Positions 8,924 to 17,913 are shown, counted from the first letter of the stretch. The stretch is 64,000 nucleotides of DNA from Bog-159 sp963738345 (GCA_963738345.1 CAVTWI010000002.1:372001-436000); one strand, 5' to 3'. Notes: generated by a model from the sequence alone, not told the origin. Numbers and translations are program-made.

Positions 8924-8952
8924 ATTATAGCACCACTTATTGTTGGTGTTAA
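8924..8952 (-). promoter_or_regulatory. Strong sigma70 promoter placed for leaderless transcription
   Basis: TTAACA (-35, 8947-8952), a 17-bp spacer, and an extended TGCTATAAT -10 (hexamer 8924-8929). The predicted start site falls on or next to the A of the ATG at 8917. Confidence 0.65.
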
Positions 8953-8973
8953 TACCTGAATAGCTGAATATCG

Positions 8974-9906
8974 TTAAATTATTGGCGTTGCCAGTAGCGC
9001 GCCCCAATGCAACCCGGCTCCGAAAGCCGCAAAAACCAATGGACCCGACGGCGACGGCGTTTGTTCGCGCCACTCCGCAGCGGCGATCAACATGGACGCC
9101 GACGAGGTGTTCCCGTATCGCTGGATGTTGCAATAAAAGCGCTCATCCGGTACGGCCAAGGTTTGGGCGACCCGCAAAATCAGGTTGCGATTGGCTTGAT
9201 GCATGAGGAAAGCTTCCACCTCAGCCGGCGCCACATGGTTGCGCTCCAACAATTCGGCAACGGACCGTGGAATTTTTCGTGCGGCCTGTAGAATAATGCT
9301 GCGCCCATCCATGTGTAAGGGTGCGTCTAACTCCAGGCGTAACGCGGCCACGTAGTTTCCATCGCTCGCCAGCAAGGAATCGCGAACTTCGGCGAATCCG
9401 GTTTCACGGCTGATAAGGCAGGCGCCAGCGCCATCGCCGAACAAGATCGCCGTATCGCGGTTTGCAGGTTGCCGCGCTACCACCCGCGACATGATTTCGG
9501 AACCGACCACCATCACTTTGCCGTAAGCCGGCGCCAGGTGCGCTGCCAGAGCCATTCCAAACAGCGATCCGGCGCTGGCGATGGGCAAATCGATAGCCGG
9601 CACGCCGTGGATGCCGAGACCCGCGCCGATTGCCGAGGCCGGCCCTGGAAACCGCTGTTCAGCCGAACCACTAGCCACCAGCAACAGCCCGATCTCCCGT
9701 GCGGCCAGACCGGCGTTTTCCAGACAACTCTTCGCGGCTTGCACCCCGAGCGATGCGACCGACTCTTCCGGCGCGGCGAAGCGGCGCTCCTCGATACCGG
9801 AAGCGCGCAGGATGTAATCCGCATCCGTACCGGCGGCGTCCGCTATTTCCTGGTTGTCCACTCTCCGTGAAGGTAGGTAAGCGCCGAATGCCTGCAGGTA
9901 GGCCAT
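8974..9906 (-). CDS. Beta-ketoacyl-ACP synthase III-like protein with Ser in place of the catalytic Cys
   Basis: 310 residues, a complete KAS III (FabH-like) fold. The His and Asn of the FabH triad are present as H236 (FLMHQANRN) and N266 (YGNTSSAS), spaced as in E. coli FabH (112/244/274). The nucleophile position is Ser111 (LPIASAGSLFG instead of the usual ACSG/ACAG). Cys-to-Ser KAS III enzymes such as DpsC act as acyl selectors or acyltransferases rather than normal condensing enzymes. It lies 2 bp after a dedicated acyl carrier protein gene and last in an MBOAT/SGNH operon, so it probably loads or transfers a short acyl group on that carrier rather than starting bulk fatty-acid synthesis. 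The residue change is seen directly; the function is inferred. Confidence 0.88.
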   Translation of the reverse strand: MAYLQAFGAYLPSRRVDNQEIADAAGTDADYILRASGIEERRFAAPEESVASLGVQAAKSCLENAGLAAREIGLLLVASGSAEQRFPGPASAIGAGLGIHGVPAIDLPIASAGSLFGMALAAHLAPAYGKVMVVGSEIMSRVVARQPANRDTAILFGDGAGACLISRETGFAEVRDSLLASDGNYVAALRLELDAPLHMDGRSIILQAARKIPRSVAELLERNHVAPAEVEAFLMHQANRNLILRVAQTLAVPDERFYCNIQRYGNTSSASMLIAAAEWREQTPSPSGPLVFAAFGAGLHWGALLATPII

Positions 9907-9908
9907 AA

Positions 9909-10142
9909 TCAGGAGCGTGAATCGATATAAGCTTCGATGCGAACAATGGAATCGAACTTACGCGGCGTCAGGTCGGAGTCGGGAATGCTGATGGAAAATT
10001 CCTTTTCGAGCGCACCCACCATATCCGTGAGGGCGAAGGAATCCAGTATTCCGGATTCGAATAACGATTCGTCGACGCCCACGGCGAGCGGCTTACCGGA
10101 CAGTTTCTCGACGATCTTAATGATCCTGGCTTGTTTGTTCAT
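9909..10142 (-). CDS. Acyl carrier protein of the MBOAT operon
   Basis: 77 residues, typical ACP length. The 4'-phosphopantetheine attachment site is Ser35 in GILDSFAL, with an acidic helix II (DMVGALEKEF) after it. It resembles DltC-like and polyketide-type carriers more than fatty-acid AcpP (no DSLD). Its 5' end overlaps the 3' end of the preceding SGNH gene by 26 bp, and the KAS III-like gene begins 2 bp after its stop, so all three are translationally linked. Its likely role is to hand an acyl group to the MBOAT protein at the membrane, as DltC does for DltB. Confidence 0.9.
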   Translation of the reverse strand: MNKQARIIKIVEKLSGKPLAVGVDESLFESGILDSFALTDMVGALEKEFSISIPDSDLTPRKFDSIVRIEAYIDSRS

Positions 10143-11503
10143 CGGTCGTTTGGGAGGCTAGTTCAGGGCGGACCTTCAGGTAGCTCTCGTATTGCCGCAT
10201 TATATCTTGAAAGAGCACATTGGCCAATCGTTGATAGCCGGCGGAAGTAAAATGCACGTAATCGCCTTGCGCCAAGCCGGCCATCACCCAGTTGACCATG
10301 GAACCCTCCGCGCCCATGCGCGCGCGTGTATTCCAGTAAGCGCATCGATTCTCGCGGCAGGCCTCCAGTTGCGCGGTCACGATGCGGTCCACCGAACCGT
10401 ACGGCCTCCAGTGTCCTTTGACTCGCACGAAGCGGTCCGGCGGGCCCAAAACCAAAATCGATGCTCCGGGGGCGGCCCGGCGCATCCTTTGCAGAATTGC
10501 CGAAAATGTCTCCAGGTAGCCGGACTCGGTCCACTTGGAGTCGCCCGCCTCGTTTGTGCCATATGCCAGCACGATCAAGGAAGGGTCGCGGCGCTTGATA
10601 TACGCCGCGTGCATGCTTTCATCCCAACGCTGAATGAGGGCGGCTTCGGCGCCGTTAATTCCCATCGATTCGTAGGTGAGTCCTTTGGGATTTTCAGTTA
10701 CCCAACCAAATAGCCTTACCGGCGCGGATTCCACGGTACGCACTTCCAAGCGGTGATGGCCGGGGGCCGTCGCATATTCCAGGAAGCCTGCTGCAAATGG
10801 CCCTTCGGTCGAGGATTCCTTCACCGTCACGCCATTATCGGATAAGGCCACTCGTCCGCCTCCGGGTTGTTGCAGGTAGTCGAGTTCCACCGACGAGCAG
10901 TCTGCATCCAGATAAATGGTTTGCCCGGAACGTTCGGTAGCTATGCTGACGCCGCCCAAACCGAATAGTCCGTCCCCTTCACCCGTGCGCAAACCAGCGG
11001 CGTCCCAACCCTTGCTAGCCCCCCCGCACATCGAATCGGCGATAGCCTTTAAACGGAATTCCAGCAAACGAGAAGCCCGCGCCGCCATTGCCGAAGCGGT
11101 TTTGGAAGAGATCGCGCAACACGCCGGTCCAGTCATCGGATGCCGTATGGGAATCGCCAAAATGAAGAATGTGGACCGCAGGGCTGTCGCCCGCGGAAAG
11201 CCGGTAAAGGCGTTCGAAAAACGGCACCAGCGTACCCGGCCGGTCAATAGCGGGGTCGGGACGCTCGTCAAGCTGCAAAGCGACTTTTTGTAAGGACGCT
11301 GTGCGGACTGAGGCGCTCACACGGGGCGCTGCATAATGCCGCACGTGGGCCTCGTGAATCTTCTTCCGGGCTTTCCTGGCAGGCTTCTTGGCGGGCTTCT
11401 TCTTGGTGTTCGTTTTGGTGGGGGCTTGTTGTGCCCCAACCACCGGCACAAATAGCAACGCGGCACACATCCACAGCACGGCAATTGCGGCGCGGCGCGG
11501 CAT
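10117..11503 (-). CDS. SGNH/GDSL-type secreted acyltransferase or esterase, first copy (frameshifted at a G7 run)
   Basis: Read in two frames that join near 11022. The first frame gives a signal peptide, a Lys-rich stretch (KKKPAKKPARKARKK) and the block I motif LHFGDSHT (S118). The second frame continues through FGLGGVSIA, block III YGTNEAG and block V DYVHFTSAG (the DxxH pair). The break lies in seven G on the coding strand (11019-11025); six G would restore one protein of about 460 residues. The adjacent gene is an intact paralogue, which shows what the junction should look like. SGNH proteins in MBOAT operons (AlgX/AlgJ, PatB, DltD) transfer or remove O-acyl groups on polysaccharides in the periplasm. 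Confidence 0.85.
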
Positions 11504-11508
11504 GCGGT

Positions 11509-12882
11509 TCAGCGCACCTCGGCCACGACGCTCCGCTCGGTCACCTGGCGCAATTTATAGCGGTTGAGCCCGGACGTCAATTCCCGAACGAAATCCGTAG
11601 CCACGATGCGCGCGCCCGCTGGTGTGGGGTGAATGTAATCCGCACTGACCAGGCGCGGCTGGCTTTCGTACCAGCGGGCCATGGTTCCCGCGCCACCCAT
11701 CACTTCGAAAGTGTCGAAGAATCCGCAGCGTAAGTCGGCGGCTACGCGCCGCTGTATATCGACAATGCGGGGGATGGTGGGCAGCGTTTCAATCTCGCCG
11801 TCGTTATTCTGGCCGCGGTCCATGGGACTCATCACCAGTATAGAAGCATCAGGCAGCGCAGCGCGCACGCGGCGGATGGCTTCACGCAGTTCGATCTCGT
11901 ATTCGCGCGTCAGAAAGGCGGCGAAACTGCTTTCATTGGTGCCGTAATTCAGCACCACCAGGTCGGGATTGCGGTGCCGCAGTTCATCCGCCCAGTGGCG
12001 CTCATTGAAAATCACCGCCAGCACGGAAATGGACGCGCCATTCATCCCGGCACTGTCGTAGACTACGCCGCGCCTGGCCTTCTCCAGGGTAATACCGAAT
12101 ATACGCACCAGACCTTCGGCGTTAAACTCGAGCGACGCGGTACCGGGCTTCAGGTCGAAGCGCGAAAAGCCTGCCGTGCGAGCCTCCCCGTCGGTGGCGA
12201 TCACGCCGACCTGTTCGCTGCCAGACGAGATCGTGATCCGGCCTCCGCCCGGTTGTCGTAGGAACCACACTTCCAGACGCGTCTGGTTGGGATCGCGCAA
12301 GATTACGCGGCTATGTGCGCTGCCCCCCCCCAAGCCCGCCGAAAAGGCAACCCCGCCCAATCCGAATAGTCCGTTGCGAAGATCCCAGCGCGTACCGGGG
12401 TCTATCTGCCATCCGTCGCTACTCACTTCCACGCCGCGATGCTCGTACCATGCCCAGGGCTTGCCGATCAGAGTGAAGCCGTGCCCGGAGTCGCCGAAAC
12501 GCTGTTGCAGAAGTTGCCGTGTGTCGCCGGTGATTAAGTCGGCAGTGGTGGGCGAGTCTCCGTAGTGCAGAATGCGAGTGATGGCCATTGGGTCGCCGCG
12601 TTCGGTGCGCCACAGTGCCGCGTAGAAATGATCCAGGACGCCGTTACGGTCGTCCAAGGTCGGATGGAACTCGGCGCGGCTGGCGAACGGCCGGATCGGC
12701 GCCTCGGGAAGACTGTGCGGCCGCCAGGGTTCGAGCGGCGTCGAATCCGGGGTAAATGTGGCGATCGCTTCGGCATCGGCTAATCCCGGTGGAGATACGC
12801 CCGGCACCAGGCGCGAAAGAGCGCCCAACAGCAGGGCGAACGCGGCCAGAGTCAGGGCGGTTCTGATAGGAAAGGCGCGCAT
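11509..12882 (-). CDS. SGNH/GDSL-type membrane-anchored acyltransferase or esterase, second copy
   Basis: 457 residues from the ATG at 12882; the frame remains open upstream, but that part only mirrors the MBOAT gene. An N-terminal helix (residues 5-25) anchors it to the membrane. Motifs: ILHYGDSPT with S110, YGTNES near the oxyanion position, and DYIHPTPAG with the Asp-His pair. It is paralogous to the next gene (5 bp away) over the whole length, including an FGLGGV segment. A G9 run at about 12323-12331 is in frame here. It overlaps the MBOAT gene by 31 bp. The pair probably works as two steps, or two specificities, of one periplasmic acyl-transfer system. Confidence 0.9.
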   Translation of the reverse strand: MRAFPIRTALTLAAFALLLGALSRLVPGVSPPGLADAEAIATFTPDSTPLEPWRPHSLPEAPIRPFASRAEFHPTLDDRNGVLDHFYAALWRTERGDPMAITRILHYGDSPTTADLITGDTRQLLQQRFGDSGHGFTLIGKPWAWYEHRGVEVSSDGWQIDPGTRWDLRNGLFGLGGVAFSAGLGGGSAHSRVILRDPNQTRLEVWFLRQPGGGRITISSGSEQVGVIATDGEARTAGFSRFDLKPGTASLEFNAEGLVRIFGITLEKARRGVVYDSAGMNGASISVLAVIFNERHWADELRHRNPDLVVLNYGTNESSFAAFLTREYEIELREAIRRVRAALPDASILVMSPMDRGQNNDGEIETLPTIPRIVDIQRRVAADLRCGFFDTFEVMGGAGTMARWYESQPRLVSADYIHPTPAGARIVATDFVRELTSGLNRYKLRQVTERSVVAEVR

Positions 12883-14266
12883 ATCAGAACCGTGTATACA
12901 CGAAGGGCGCCGATGCCGCGAGATGCCAGCAATTGAACGGCGACTACGGCAAGCGCCATCGCCGCGGCCTGCAGATAGAAAGGCGTGCGGCTGAAGATCG
13001 CGATGCCCCGTTCGTACAAATTCTTCGGGACAAACTGGCCCGCCGCGCCCAGCAATGCGACCAGCAATACGCCAGTGGAAATGTTCTGGACCGAAAACGT
13101 CAACGACGCGATGCGCCGCAATACATCGAGGGCCACTGCGGTAGTCGGACTGCGGAAAAATATCCACGTGAAGCAGACGAATTGGTACGTACAAAAAACG
13201 CAGAGGGCACGCGCTATCCGGCTGGTCTCGGGACGGCGTCCCCGCCACGCCTGCCACCGTCGCGTGACGGCCAGCGCACAGCCGTGCAACAGTCCCCAGA
13301 TGGCAAACGGCCAAGTGGCGCCATGCCACAATCCACCCAATACCATGGTGATGACAAGGCTAATATACGGCCCTAGGCGTGTGCGCTTGCCCGGAAGCGA
13401 GAAATACAGATAGTCGCGCAGCCAATTGGAAAAAGTAATATGCCAGCGACGCCAGAAGTCGGCCATATTGATGGCTGAGTAAGGCCGATCGAAGTTAATC
13501 GGTAGGTTCACACCGAGTAACAATGCCGCAGCCGCGCGCGATATCTGTATAACCGGAGAAATCGTAATAGAGCGCCACTGAGTAGACATATACCGCGGCC
13601 AGGTTCTCCATGCCGCTGTATAAGATTAGGCGTATCGAATACGCGGTTTACCAGGTTGCCGGCCAGATAGTCGGCAATCAGCAAGCTTCTTCATCAATCC
13701 GAATACGATCAGGAACAATGCGCGTGAGCCATCAGCGGGCGCCAGCACGAAGTTACGAGTGAGATTGCGTAGTATATCCGCGGGACGCGTGATCGGGCCT
13801 GCTTGGATCGTAGGGAAGAAAGATGCCGCTGCCAGATAACCCAGGTAACTGGATGCCGGCGTGGCGTCCTTACGGTAGATATCAATAGTATAGGTCAGCG
13901 ACTGAAACGCGTAGAAAGACAGACTCAGAGGAAATACCCAATCCCACAGAGAGGGCTGCAAAAATAAATTCATGTGACGGGATAGGACTAACAGCCCTAA
14001 GTTGGTAATTAAGCTAAGACCAAGGAACACTCGTCGAGCCGCGTTGGATTGAAGGTTGCATCGCCGCGCCTGCTAGATAGTCGATCGTGGAACAAGCGGG
14101 AATCAGAGCCAGATAAAATAGTCCGTACCTCGCACAGAAGAAGTAATTGGCGGCCAGCAGCACGGTGAATCGGGCGAGGCGCCAGCCGGCCACCAACCAA
14201 TATGCAAGTATAGACGATGATTATGAAGAGGAAGTACGCGGCACTGGTGGAGTGCACATAGTGCAT
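12852..14266 (-). CDS. MBOAT-family membrane O-acyltransferase (AlgI/DltB-like), several frameshifts
   Basis: The gene can be followed end to end only by changing frame near 14210, 14055, 13687, 13622 and 13535. Pieces in order: MHYVHSTSAAYFLFIII; VAGWRLARFTVLLAANYFF; FLGLSLITNLGLLVLSRHMN; SFYAFQSLTYTIDIYR with FFPTIQAGPITRP; MENLAAVYVYSVALYYD; and NMADFWRRWHITFSNWLRDY with the catalytic His in GGLWHGATW (codon 13323-13325). These are the hallmark blocks of AlgI-type MBOAT proteins, about 470 residues. Every coding block is well conserved, so sequence error is likelier than decay. It should accept an acyl group from the cytoplasmic carrier and pass it across the membrane to the SGNH partners. 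Confidence 0.8.
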
Positions 14267-14278
14267 TATCTCACATCG

Positions 14279-14880
14279 TCACTCGGCCGGCCCGTGAGAA
14301 CAGGAGATCAGATTTGACTCGGGGATGGACGTCGGCAACCGCTCTTTAATCTTCTCCGGCAGTACGCGGTTCAGTTCGCGATAGCTCTGGCGGAACGTGC
14401 GCTTCACTTCGTCGGGCGAGGCGTCGGCCACCCGGCGGGCCGCATCCATCACGCAGGGCGCCAGGCGCGATTCGGACAGCACCAGATTCGGCGAAACCGG
14501 CATAAACGCCATGATGCCCCAAATCATGATCGCGCCGAACAGAACGCCGCGCACCACGCCGAACGCGCCGCCCAGGGTCCGATCCAGACCGACCAGGTCA
14601 GTCGAATGAATGAACTTGCGCCAGGATCCCGCTCACAACCTCGCCCAGCATCATGATTCCGACAAACACGATCATGAAGCCAACCACGATCGGCCACCGC
14701 GGTTTGCGTAATGTGGGGCCGCAGGCTGACCGCCACGGCACGGTAGTAATGCAGGCCGAAGACCAGGGCCAGAATCGAGGATAGGAGTCCGATTGCGGTC
14801 CGCGTAAACCCCAATTTGATGCCCGACACGATCGAGACGATCATCAGAATGGCAAGCGTGAGGTCGATCCAGTTATGCAT
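14279..14880 (-). CDS. CvpA family membrane protein (two frameshifts)
   Basis: Begins MHNWIDLTLAILMIVSIVSG, the typical CvpA N-terminus, with a GGAG ribosome site upstream of the ATG at 14880. The frame shifts near 14690 (before IVVGFMIVFVGIMMLGEV) and near 14620 (before KFIHSTDLVGLDRTLGGAFG), then continues to a charged C-terminus. Reassembled, it has four membrane segments and about 200 residues, normal for the family. CvpA proteins are linked to colicin V production, envelope maintenance and bile or stress tolerance. It ends 12 bp before the MBOAT gene and is the first gene of this leftward run. Confidence 0.8.
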
Positions 14881-14938
14881 AGCTCGCTCCATTTAGGATA
14901 CTACGACGGCGCAGCGGAAATGTTCCAAGAAATCGGCC

Positions 14939-15913
14939 CTATCCGCCCAGGTCGATCTTGACGCCTTTACCGCGCTCCAGGGCGCGTTGGTAAGCCAAAT
15001 GGGCGGCAGCCAGATCCTCGACAGCCAGCCCGAGAGACTTAAATACGGTGATTTCCGTCCCTGAAATCCGGCCGGCAACCCGGCCCGCAATCACCTCGCC
15101 CAGTTCGCCCGCAACATGTTCGCGCGTAAAGTGCCCCTCGCGCAACCCCATCACGATATCCCCGGATTCCTGGAAGGCCGAAGCCCGGGAGTCCACCACC
15201 ACGCGGGCTCGCCCCAGCAGCGCCGGATCCATTTCCCGCTGGTTGGGCCGGCAGGCTCCCACCGACACCACATGCGTCCCCGCGGCCACCCAGCTATTAT
15301 CGAAGACGGGCGTAGCCGAAGCGGTCGCCAGCACCACCACGTCCGCGCCGCGCACCGCTTCCGCGGCACTCTGGCACGCGTGCACTTGCTCGACCGATTC
15401 GTCGACGAAGCGGCGCACGTGGTCCGCGGTTGGGCTCCAGACCCGCACCTCCGAGAAGCGGCGCCACAGCATCAGTGCCTCCAGATGGCTGCGAGCCTGC
15501 ACTCCGGAGCCGATAATTGCCAGCACCTCCGCGTCAACGCGCGCCATATATTTGGCAGATACCGCCGAAACAGCGGCCGTGCGCATTTCCGTAATCAGTC
15601 GGCCATCCATCAGCGCCAGCAGTTGGCCGGTTTCGGGATCGAGCAGCAGGATGCTCGCCTGGTGTGTGGCCAACTCGCGCGCCTGGTTCCCGGCCATTAC
15701 GGCCACCAGTTTCGCTCCCAGAACCGGCGGGTCCCGCAGGAATCCAGGCATGGCCGCGAAAAGCGCCGCGCCTTCCGCCATATCCACCACCGGCCGTACC
15801 GGTTGCACCACCTGCCCGGACGAGAAGGCTGCCAACGCCGTTTCCATCGCGCCGATCAGGTCGCGCATGGGCAGCACTGCACGGATATCCGCTTCACTCA
15901 GACAGACCGTCAT
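14939..15913 (-). CDS. Ornithine cyclodeaminase / mu-crystallin family protein
   Basis: 324 residues from the ATG at 15913, which has GGGAGG upstream; the long open frame before it is non-coding mirror sequence. The dinucleotide-binding motif AIIGSGVQARSHLEAL and the K/R-rich substrate region (GAKLVAVMAGN, RTAAVSAVSAKYMA) mark the OCD/mu-crystallin/alanine dehydrogenase family. Members catalyse NAD(P)-dependent deamination or imine reduction; the exact substrate (ornithine, alanine, lysine-derived imine, ketimine) is not clear. It stands alone between the CvpA gene and the divergent sulfite-oxidase-like gene (69 bp apart). Confidence 0.9.
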   Translation of the reverse strand: MTVCLSEADIRAVLPMRDLIGAMETALAAFSSGQVVQPVRPVVDMAEGAALFAAMPGFLRDPPVLGAKLVAVMAGNQARELATHQASILLLDPETGQLLALMDGRLITEMRTAAVSAVSAKYMARVDAEVLAIIGSGVQARSHLEALMLWRRFSEVRVWSPTADHVRRFVDESVEQVHACQSAAEAVRGADVVVLATASATPVFDNSWVAAGTHVVSVGACRPNQREMDPALLGRARVVVDSRASAFQESGDIVMGLREGHFTREHVAGELGEVIAGRVAGRISGTEITVFKSLGLAVEDLAAAHLAYQRALERGKGVKIDLGG

Positions 15914-15982
15914 GGACCTTGGCTGCCTCCCGGGCAATGCCCATTGTAGACTCATGAGATGCGGAAGTTTAAGGAGTGACTC

Positions 15983-16642
15983 GTGTTTTGGATGGACAAA
16001 AGCAAAATTCAGCCCGATGAGATTCCCCTGCCGCAAGGCCTGCCGCCGGACGTGATCGTCAGCCCGGATACCCGTCGTGCCAAGCGCATCCCGCCCGGAC
16101 AAAGCCGGACCAAAAAATGGCCGGTGCTCGACGCCAGCGGCCCGCCGTCCCTGGACCTCGGTCGCTGGCGCCTGCGCATCAGCGGCTTGGTGCACCAACC
16201 GGTCGAATGGAATTGGGAAGAGTTCCTGAAATTGCCCCGCGTGAAAGTCTTTTCCGACTTTCACTGTGTCACGCGCTGGTCCCGCCTCGGAAACATTTGG
16301 GAAGGTGTTTCCACGCGGGAATTGCTGGCGCAAGCCGGCGGCGCGCTCCCCGAAGCCGCGTATGTAATGGCATACGGCTATGATCGCGGCTGGACCACGA
16401 ACTTGCCACTGGCGGACTTTATGGCCGGCGACGCCTTGGTCGCGTTTCAACACGATGGCGAACCCGTCACCGCGGATCACGGCGGCCCCGCCCGCCTCAT
16501 CGTGCCGCAGCTATACGCCTGGAAGAGCGCCAAATGGCTCGCCGGCATCGAAATCATGGATCGCGATCGCGCCGGTTTTTGGGAAAAGAACGGCTACCAC
16601 ATGCATGGCGACCCCTGGCGCGAAGAGCGCTACGGTTTATAA
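15983..16642 (+). CDS. Sulfite-oxidase-like molybdopterin oxidoreductase
   Basis: 219 residues, forming only the molybdopterin domain of the sulfite oxidase family. The Mo-ligating Cys is C95 in FHCVTRWS, followed by the family motifs GYDRGWTTNLPL and GGPARLIVPQLYAWKSAKW. There is no Tat signal and no haem or dimerisation domain, so this is the small soluble 'sulfite oxidase-like' type found in many soil bacteria. Substrate unknown; protein-Met-sulfoxide repair (MsrP-like) or sulfite oxidation are options. Its last 13 bases overlap the end of the convergent AraC gene. Confidence 0.9.
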   Translation: MFWMDKSKIQPDEIPLPQGLPPDVIVSPDTRRAKRIPPGQSRTKKWPVLDASGPPSLDLGRWRLRISGLVHQPVEWNWEEFLKLPRVKVFSDFHCVTRWSRLGNIWEGVSTRELLAQAGGALPEAAYVMAYGYDRGWTTNLPLADFMAGDALVAFQHDGEPVTADHGGPARLIVPQLYAWKSAKWLAGIEIMDRDRAGFWEKNGYHMHGDPWREERYGL

Positions 16643-17448
16643 GCCGGCTGTCCTGCCCGCGCCGACGCCCACGCTTTTGGCGTGGTGCCGAAAGTCCGCC
16701 GGAACATCTCTACAAATGCGCTCGGCTGCCGGTAGCCGGTAGCAAACGCCGCCTGCTTCACCAAACTGCCGGCGGCCAATAATTCCACGGCCTTGATCAG
16801 CCGCGCCTGCCGCCGCCACGTCGTGAAATCGGTTCCCACTTCACTGCGGAATATCCGTTCGATGGTCCGAACGCTGACCCCCGCCGCCGCACACAGCGAT
16901 GCCAGCGAAGGGTTGTCCGCCTGCCCTGCGATCACCGCTTGCGCCACCGCCAGCGCCCGCGCATCCGCCGGCAGTTTGAGCGAAATCGGCACGGGCGAGG
17001 CCGCTTCCAAATGCGAAACCAGTAAATCCCGCAACGCGCAATGCAACCGGTCGCGCGTTCGCAGTTCGCCGATCCTTACGGCTTCCACCATCATCTCGCG
17101 CAGCAAAGGCGTGACATGCAGAACCGTGCACGTCGCCGGCAGAGAAGGAACCAGACCGCGTTTTAAATAAAGCGTACGCATCGAAACCGCGCAGGGCATG
17201 CGTAGCCGGTGCATCGTTGCTGCGGGAATCCAGATGGCGAACTGCGGGGGGATGATCCAGAAACTACTGCCCGCGGACACCTCCATCACCCCATGCGTGG
17301 CATAGATCACCTGATCCGCCCCGTGGGCGTGCTCCGGTACCTGGAAGGCGGGCGGATACTCGTAGGCTAGCGTCGATATGCACGTACCCGGCTTCGGATC
17401 GTAGTCGTCGATGAAGCCGTGTCGCATGCGAGATACATTATGGCGCAT
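16630..17448 (-). CDS. AraC family transcriptional regulator
   Basis: 272 residues. An N-terminal cupin-like sensing domain (residues 25-120, with PEHAHGADQVIYATHGVMEV) is followed by a C-terminal double helix-turn-helix of about 100 residues (LCAAAGVSVRTIERIFRSE, then KQAAFATGYRQPSAFVEMFRR). The start could also be the ATG at 17427. It is divergent from the VOC gene, with overlapping or closely spaced starts, so it may control that gene and itself from the short shared region. The 3' ends of this gene and the sulfite-oxidase-like gene overlap. Confidence 0.9.
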   Translation of the reverse strand: MRHNVSRMRHGFIDDYDPKPGTCISTLAYEYPPAFQVPEHAHGADQVIYATHGVMEVSAGSSFWIIPPQFAIWIPAATMHRLRMPCAVSMRTLYLKRGLVPSLPATCTVLHVTPLLREMMVEAVRIGELRTRDRLHCALRDLLVSHLEAASPVPISLKLPADARALAVAQAVIAGQADNPSLASLCAAAGVSVRTIERIFRSEVGTDFTTWRRQARLIKAVELLAAGSLVKQAAFATGYRQPSAFVEMFRRTFGTTPKAWASARAGQPAYKP

Positions 17449-17505
17449 GACGCGCTTTACGACAATGCCCTCAATGCGCCAGACTGTGTTGATGAGGTCT
17501 TACTA

Positions 17506-17913
17506 ATGCTGGGTTCACAGAAGATTGTAGCTTTTGCCGCCATTCGCAACCGCGAAGCGGCCAGGAATTTCTATCGCGATACCTTGGGCCTTACCCTGAC
17601 CGGCGAAGATCAGTTCGCGATAGTCTTCGATGCCAATGGGACCACCCTGCGCCTGACGCCTGTCCCGGATTGGACTCCGCCCCAATTTACCGTGCTGGGT
17701 TGGGAGGTCGAAGATATCGTCGCAACCGTCAAAGCGCTCCAAACCGCCGGCGTCGAATTCCAGCGTTATCCCTGGATGACGGGCCAGGACGAAATGGGCA
17801 TTTGGACTTCGCCCAGCGGACCCGACGTCGCCAGCGTCCATGCCGGCACCCGCGTCGCCTGGTTTAAGGACCCTGACGGAAATGTCCTGAGTGTTTCGCA
17901 AAAGGCAGCCTAA
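17506..17913 (+). CDS. VOC (glyoxalase/bleomycin resistance) family protein
   Basis: 135 residues from the ATG at 17506 (MLGSQKIVAFAAIRNREAAR), the usual single-domain size. It shows the paired beta-alpha-beta-beta-beta units, the FYRDTLGLTL turn and the C-terminal AWFKDPDGNVLSV strand with the metal-ligand region. Function within the superfamily (lyase, dioxygenase, drug binding) is not predictable. The last ~120 bases of this gene and ~27 bases after it are duplicated, with ~90% identity, 4.7 kb downstream at 22481-22628. It is divergent from the AraC gene. Confidence 0.88.
   Translation: MLGSQKIVAFAAIRNREAARNFYRDTLGLTLTGEDQFAIVFDANGTTLRLTPVPDWTPPQFTVLGWEVEDIVATVKALQTAGVEFQRYPWMTGQDEMGIWTSPSGPDVASVHAGTRVAWFKDPDGNVLSVSQKAA

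Noticed and set aside
11509..13329. 606-residue protein starting at 13329
   Set aside because: The first ~149 residues are the MBOAT gene in the wrong frame; the true start with a membrane anchor is at 12882.
14939..16480. 513-residue version of the ornithine cyclodeaminase-like protein
   Set aside because: The extra N-terminus overlaps the divergent sulfite-oxidase-like gene and has no homology; start 15913 has a good ribosome site.
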